Positions 61,787 to 64,000 of a stretch of DNA of 64,000 nt are shown one piece after another (positions within the stretch are counted from its first letter, which is position 1; each line of letters opens with the position of its first letter). Under the pieces are notes generated by a model that saw only the letters and a list, made by a program, of their open reading frames with translations, was not told the DNA's origin and did no database searches. The position numbers and the translations under genes were made by a program. This DNA comes from Marinimicrobium alkaliphilum (GTDB taxonomy: Bacteria; Pseudomonadota; Gammaproteobacteria; Pseudomonadales; Cellvibrionaceae), in contig NZ_QGMQ01000005.1 in NCBI RefSeq assembly GCF_003259155.1, positions 62,001 to 126,000 on the forward strand, given 5' to 3'.

Positions 61787-62878
61787 CTAGCACCGCCGCG
61801 ATTCAGGGCTCACTGTTTCATTGTTCGGCTGTTCAGCACCGGTGTACCGACAGGGGCTGGGTTCGCCATCCGTTCTGACGCGCGCCGCTTCGCACAGCCG
61901 TATTCCCCAGCTGTGCAGTTTCTCAAATACCAACAGACACAAACCCAGCGCAGCCAATGCCAGAGCGATCCCCCCGAGCCCAAGCGCCTGCTGTTCCGCG
62001 AAACAGGTCCATATGAACTGGCCGACACACAAAAACGATACGATCAACAGAATCGGCTTGCGCCCAATTCGCTCGACGATAAAGACGCCCAGCGGCGCCA
62101 CCAGGAGCACCACCGGCGCAGCCGCCAGCCAGTTTTCATAGACGCCGGGCTGCCAACTGTTGGTGAGCGTTTTGATCACCACGCCGTAGAGAGAAGTGAA
62201 AGCCATAATCACCACGGACGTGGGGATGGCGATTTTGAGGTCCGCTCGGCACAGCAGCACCAGGGCAGCGTAGAGCATCATATCGATACCGACGCCGGTC
62301 ACACTCACCGCAAACACACTGGCGATCAGGCCGAGAGTAAAGCCGACACGCTGGTCCCAGCGTTCGTCAAATTCGATCATGCCCTGGAGGCTGGAAATTT
62401 CGTTGATACGGTAGAGGTGAAGGACACCAAAGCTGCCCCAGATCACCGCGAAAGTAATCTTGATAAGCAGATCCGGCACCAGGGGCGAGAGAAAAATCAG
62501 ACCGATGGGCGCACCGATCAGCGCGCCGAGCATCGCACCCTTAAGCATCGCCCAAGCCAGCGGTTGGCGGCGGGCAAAAATAAAAATTGACGCACTCACC
62601 ATGCCGATAGACTGCACGGCAAAACTGAAGTCCCGGCCCAAGGTGGCGGGCTGGTCAAAAAACAGCACCAAAACCGGAAAACCAACAGTGCCCCCACCCA
62701 TAGGGGTAGATCCGGCGGCATAACCCCCGATGGCCATAGCCAGCGCCATGGGCCAGTTGGCCACGGTCGCCGCCCAGGCACCCTCGGCCTGCAGTAACAG
62801 CAACCAAACTGCATAAAAAACGGCTACCCACAGGAACCAGACCCACAGGTGTTTGCGCGGCGGAGCTTTTATCGTCAT
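61787..62878 (-). CDS. TauE/SafE-family sulfite exporter-type permease
   Basis: 363 residues. About eight membrane helices with TauE/SafE patterns: MAIGGYAAGSTPMGGGTVGFPVLVLFF, GMVSASIFIFARRQ, GAMLGALIGAPIGLIFLSPLVPD, FTLGLIASVFAVSVTGVGIDMMLYA, CRADLKIAIPTSVVIMAFTSLYG. The family transports organosulfur or other anions across the inner membrane. First gene of the operon with the AraC-type regulator and the sugar dehydrogenase. Substrate unknown. Confidence 0.85.
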   Translation of the reverse strand: MTIKAPPRKHLWVWFLWVAVFYAVWLLLLQAEGAWAATVANWPMALAMAIGGYAAGSTPMGGGTVGFPVLVLFFDQPATLGRDFSFAVQSIGMVSASIFIFARRQPLAWAMLKGAMLGALIGAPIGLIFLSPLVPDLLIKITFAVIWGSFGVLHLYRINEISSLQGMIEFDERWDQRVGFTLGLIASVFAVSVTGVGIDMMLYAALVLLCRADLKIAIPTSVVIMAFTSLYGVVIKTLTNSWQPGVYENWLAAAPVVLLVAPLGVFIVERIGRKPILLIVSFLCVGQFIWTCFAEQQALGLGGIALALAALGLCLLVFEKLHSWGIRLCEAARVRTDGEPSPCRYTGAEQPNNETVSPESRRC

Positions 62879-63003
62879 GGCGGGGATACTACCTGAGTTA
62901 TTCTCATCGCTATAGGGGTGTTACTTAATCACTTCCCGCCGGCAACGTCAACTCGGGCCTGGAAAGGGCCCCTTCCGGATCGAGGGCCGGATGCCCTGAA
63001 CGG

Positions 63004-63030
63004 AAAAGGCACAGACGTTGAGTCTGTGCC
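63004..63030 (-). terminator. Rho-independent terminator (minus strand)
   Basis: Stem GGCACAGAC / GTCTGTGCC with a 5-nt loop at 63008-63030; on the minus strand it is followed by TTTT (63004-63007). It lies about 75 bases past the stop of the upstream minus-strand gene and fits a strong intrinsic terminator. Confidence 0.75.
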
Positions 63031-63072
63031 ACCTAGACTGCCTGTGTATCTTTCGATACCTTTCGAGCAGAG

Positions 63073-63092
63073 CCGCCGCCCGAAGGCGGCGG
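63073..63092. terminator. GC-rich hairpin just after stop codon
   Basis: CCGCCGCC / GGCGGCGG stem with CGAA (TTCG on the minus strand) tetraloop, 12 bases past the stop of the minus-strand gene ending at 63104. No U-run, so it may act with the terminator at 63004-63030. Confidence 0.55.
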
Positions 63093-63103
63093 ACTTGTAC
63101 CTA

Positions 63104-64000
63104 TCAATCGTTACCGACGACCCAGCGAACATTGGCCAGACGGAACACCACACCGTTTTGATGGTTGATGCGGGGGAAAATACTGATGGGCACATCGACC
63201 CGTTGCAGCTGCAGACCTGAAAGCGCCGATATGGGGATCGAAATGGTTTCCCATTCACCCACGGGCGGCGCGTCCACGGGAATTTCCACCGAACCGCAAG
63301 GGTAAATGCAATCGGCTTTCACCAGGAAGCCCTCGGTGTTATTTCCCAGATCAACAACCTTGAGGTCAAACTGTAGGCTACCGCCCTGATAGCTGCTCAG
63401 GTTCTGAGCGGTTTCGGACTGCAAATAAATGGTGCCGAAGCCACTACCAAAGCTGAATTGAAGGACATCACCCAGCTCGCTGTCGCTGACGATACCCCAG
63501 TCGATAACCTGGCCGGCTTCTTCATAGCGCCCTACCCCGGGGTTATCCCAGGGCGCTACCAAGGCGCCATCGACGAAAATATCCATGCCTTCTATACCTT
63601 CCGGCACGGTGCCATCCAATTGTGGATCGACGGCACAGGGATCGAGGCAATCGATCGAGACATTGTTGATCTGAATGTGTGCCGTGCCACCAACCGCTTC
63701 GACTACAAAGGGTGCGACAATATCATTGTAGATGACCGCACCTGACTGATCGCCGGTATCTGTGCCGACCATTTCCGAGAAACGCACCGCTACCGTGACC
63801 CACTCATCGTTTCCCGGAATGTCGATACTGTGATAGCTGACGTTGGGCCAGCCACTATCGACTTTTACCAGCAGCTCGGTCTCGTCTTCAATATCGACGA
63901 CCCGCAGATCAAATTTGATTTGACCGCCCGCTTCCACACCGTTAAAGCTGAGGCCATCCTCCAGGTACTCGCGTTCACTGAGATCCTCGGTGAGCAGGAA
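63104..64000 (-). CDS. C-terminal part of secreted protein with two carbohydrate-binding-like modules (partial)
   Basis: 298 codons reach the window edge; the N-terminal part is outside. Two similar beta-sandwich units are visible: GQIKFDLRVVDIEDETELLVKVDSGWPNVSYHSIDIPGNDEWVTVAVRF and LQFDLKVVDLGNNTEGFLVKADCIYPCGSVEIPVDAPPVGEWETISIPISAL, joined by a linker with Cys (DCLDPCAVDP). They resemble the ExoP-type galactose-binding-like modules at the ends of GH3 and related polysaccharidases. The protein is probably a secreted glycoside hydrolase or lyase; the catalytic part is not in this window. Followed by hairpins. Confidence 0.7.
   Translation of the reverse strand, partial: FLLTEDLSEREYLEDGLSFNGVEAGGQIKFDLRVVDIEDETELLVKVDSGWPNVSYHSIDIPGNDEWVTVAVRFSEMVGTDTGDQSGAVIYNDIVAPFVVEAVGGTAHIQINNVSIDCLDPCAVDPQLDGTVPEGIEGMDIFVDGALVAPWDNPGVGRYEEAGQVIDWGIVSDSELGDVLQFSFGSGFGTIYLQSETAQNLSSYQGGSLQFDLKVVDLGNNTEGFLVKADCIYPCGSVEIPVDAPPVGEWETISIPISALSGLQLQRVDVPISIFPRINHQNGVVFRLANVRWVVGND

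Overview
The window reads as one stretch of a moderately GC-rich chromosome from a free-living marine or soil gammaproteobacterium. The housekeeping genes (oligopeptidase A followed by a YheV-type zinc ribbon, ArfB, gamma carbonic anhydrase, CobB) are of gammaproteobacterial type. The load of glycan-related secreted proteins (a GH11-type lipoprotein, a DUF1080 protein, carbohydrate-binding modules, two different sugar-dehydrogenase-like propellers) suggests a polysaccharide degrader of the Cellvibrionales kind (Marinimicrobium, Microbulbifer, Saccharophagus-like). That placement is inference from gene content. No tRNA, rRNA, CRISPR array, prophage or intact insertion sequence was seen.

Layout. 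1-3365: the tail of an aminotransferase, then a three-gene minus-strand operon of an Fe(II)/2-oxoglutarate-type oxygenase, an unrecognised protein and an orphan ABC substrate-binding protein. 3632-17300: accessory-looking DNA with three beta-propeller lipoproteins (Asp-box, RCC1 and a 14-repeat type), a HI0933-family flavoprotein, two decayed transposase remnants (IS91 and IS3 type) beside an unrecognised secreted protein, a diguanylate cyclase and several small AT-richer genes. 17436-22355: a GH11-xylanase-like lipoprotein, then a four-gene lipoprotein operon (CsgG/HfaB family, small lipoprotein, DUF4810, DUF799) divergent from an unknown membrane protein. 22421-28439: an atypical SDR, REP-like palindromes, a PagL-type lipid A deacylase paired with a barrel protein, a LuxR regulator and a large beta-helix plus propeller lipoprotein. 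28577-41139: a heme-containing HEAT-repeat dehydrogenase-like lipoprotein with a DUF1080 protein, a MASE1-only membrane protein divergent from an alkaline phosphatase, a class C beta-lactamase-fold hydrolase, an S9 peptidase with a substituted nucleophile, ArfB and a CASTOR/POLLUX-type ion channel.

41158-46088 is the most system-like cluster: BCCT transporter, outer-membrane porin, periplasmic binding protein and TspO, packed in that order of transcription. A binding protein with no ABC permease or ATPase, between a porin and a secondary transporter, suggests an envelope-spanning uptake route for a quaternary amine or polyamine (inference). 46300-53209 holds small membrane proteins, a PEBP protein, a Tat-exported Gfo/Idh/MocA oxidoreductase, a GST, a zinc-less sirtuin and a Na/Pi cotransporter. 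53223-64000 holds a long perfect inverted repeat, YheV and PrlC, gamma carbonic anhydrase, a second diguanylate cyclase with an amino-acid-binding-type sensor, a lipoprotein, an operon of TauE/SafE permease, membrane AraC regulator and membrane-anchored sugar dehydrogenase, and the C-terminal end of a secreted protein with two carbohydrate-binding-like modules.

Two themes recur. The first is surface lipoproteins built as lipobox, low-complexity acidic, Ser/Pro or Gly linker, then propeller or helix repeats. The second is a short phrase resembling GGGACAGGGTCAATTG, found three times in one orientation at or just past the 3' ends of minus-strand genes. Start codons were revised where a Shine-Dalgarno match, signal peptide or overlap favoured an internal start; each case is noted.
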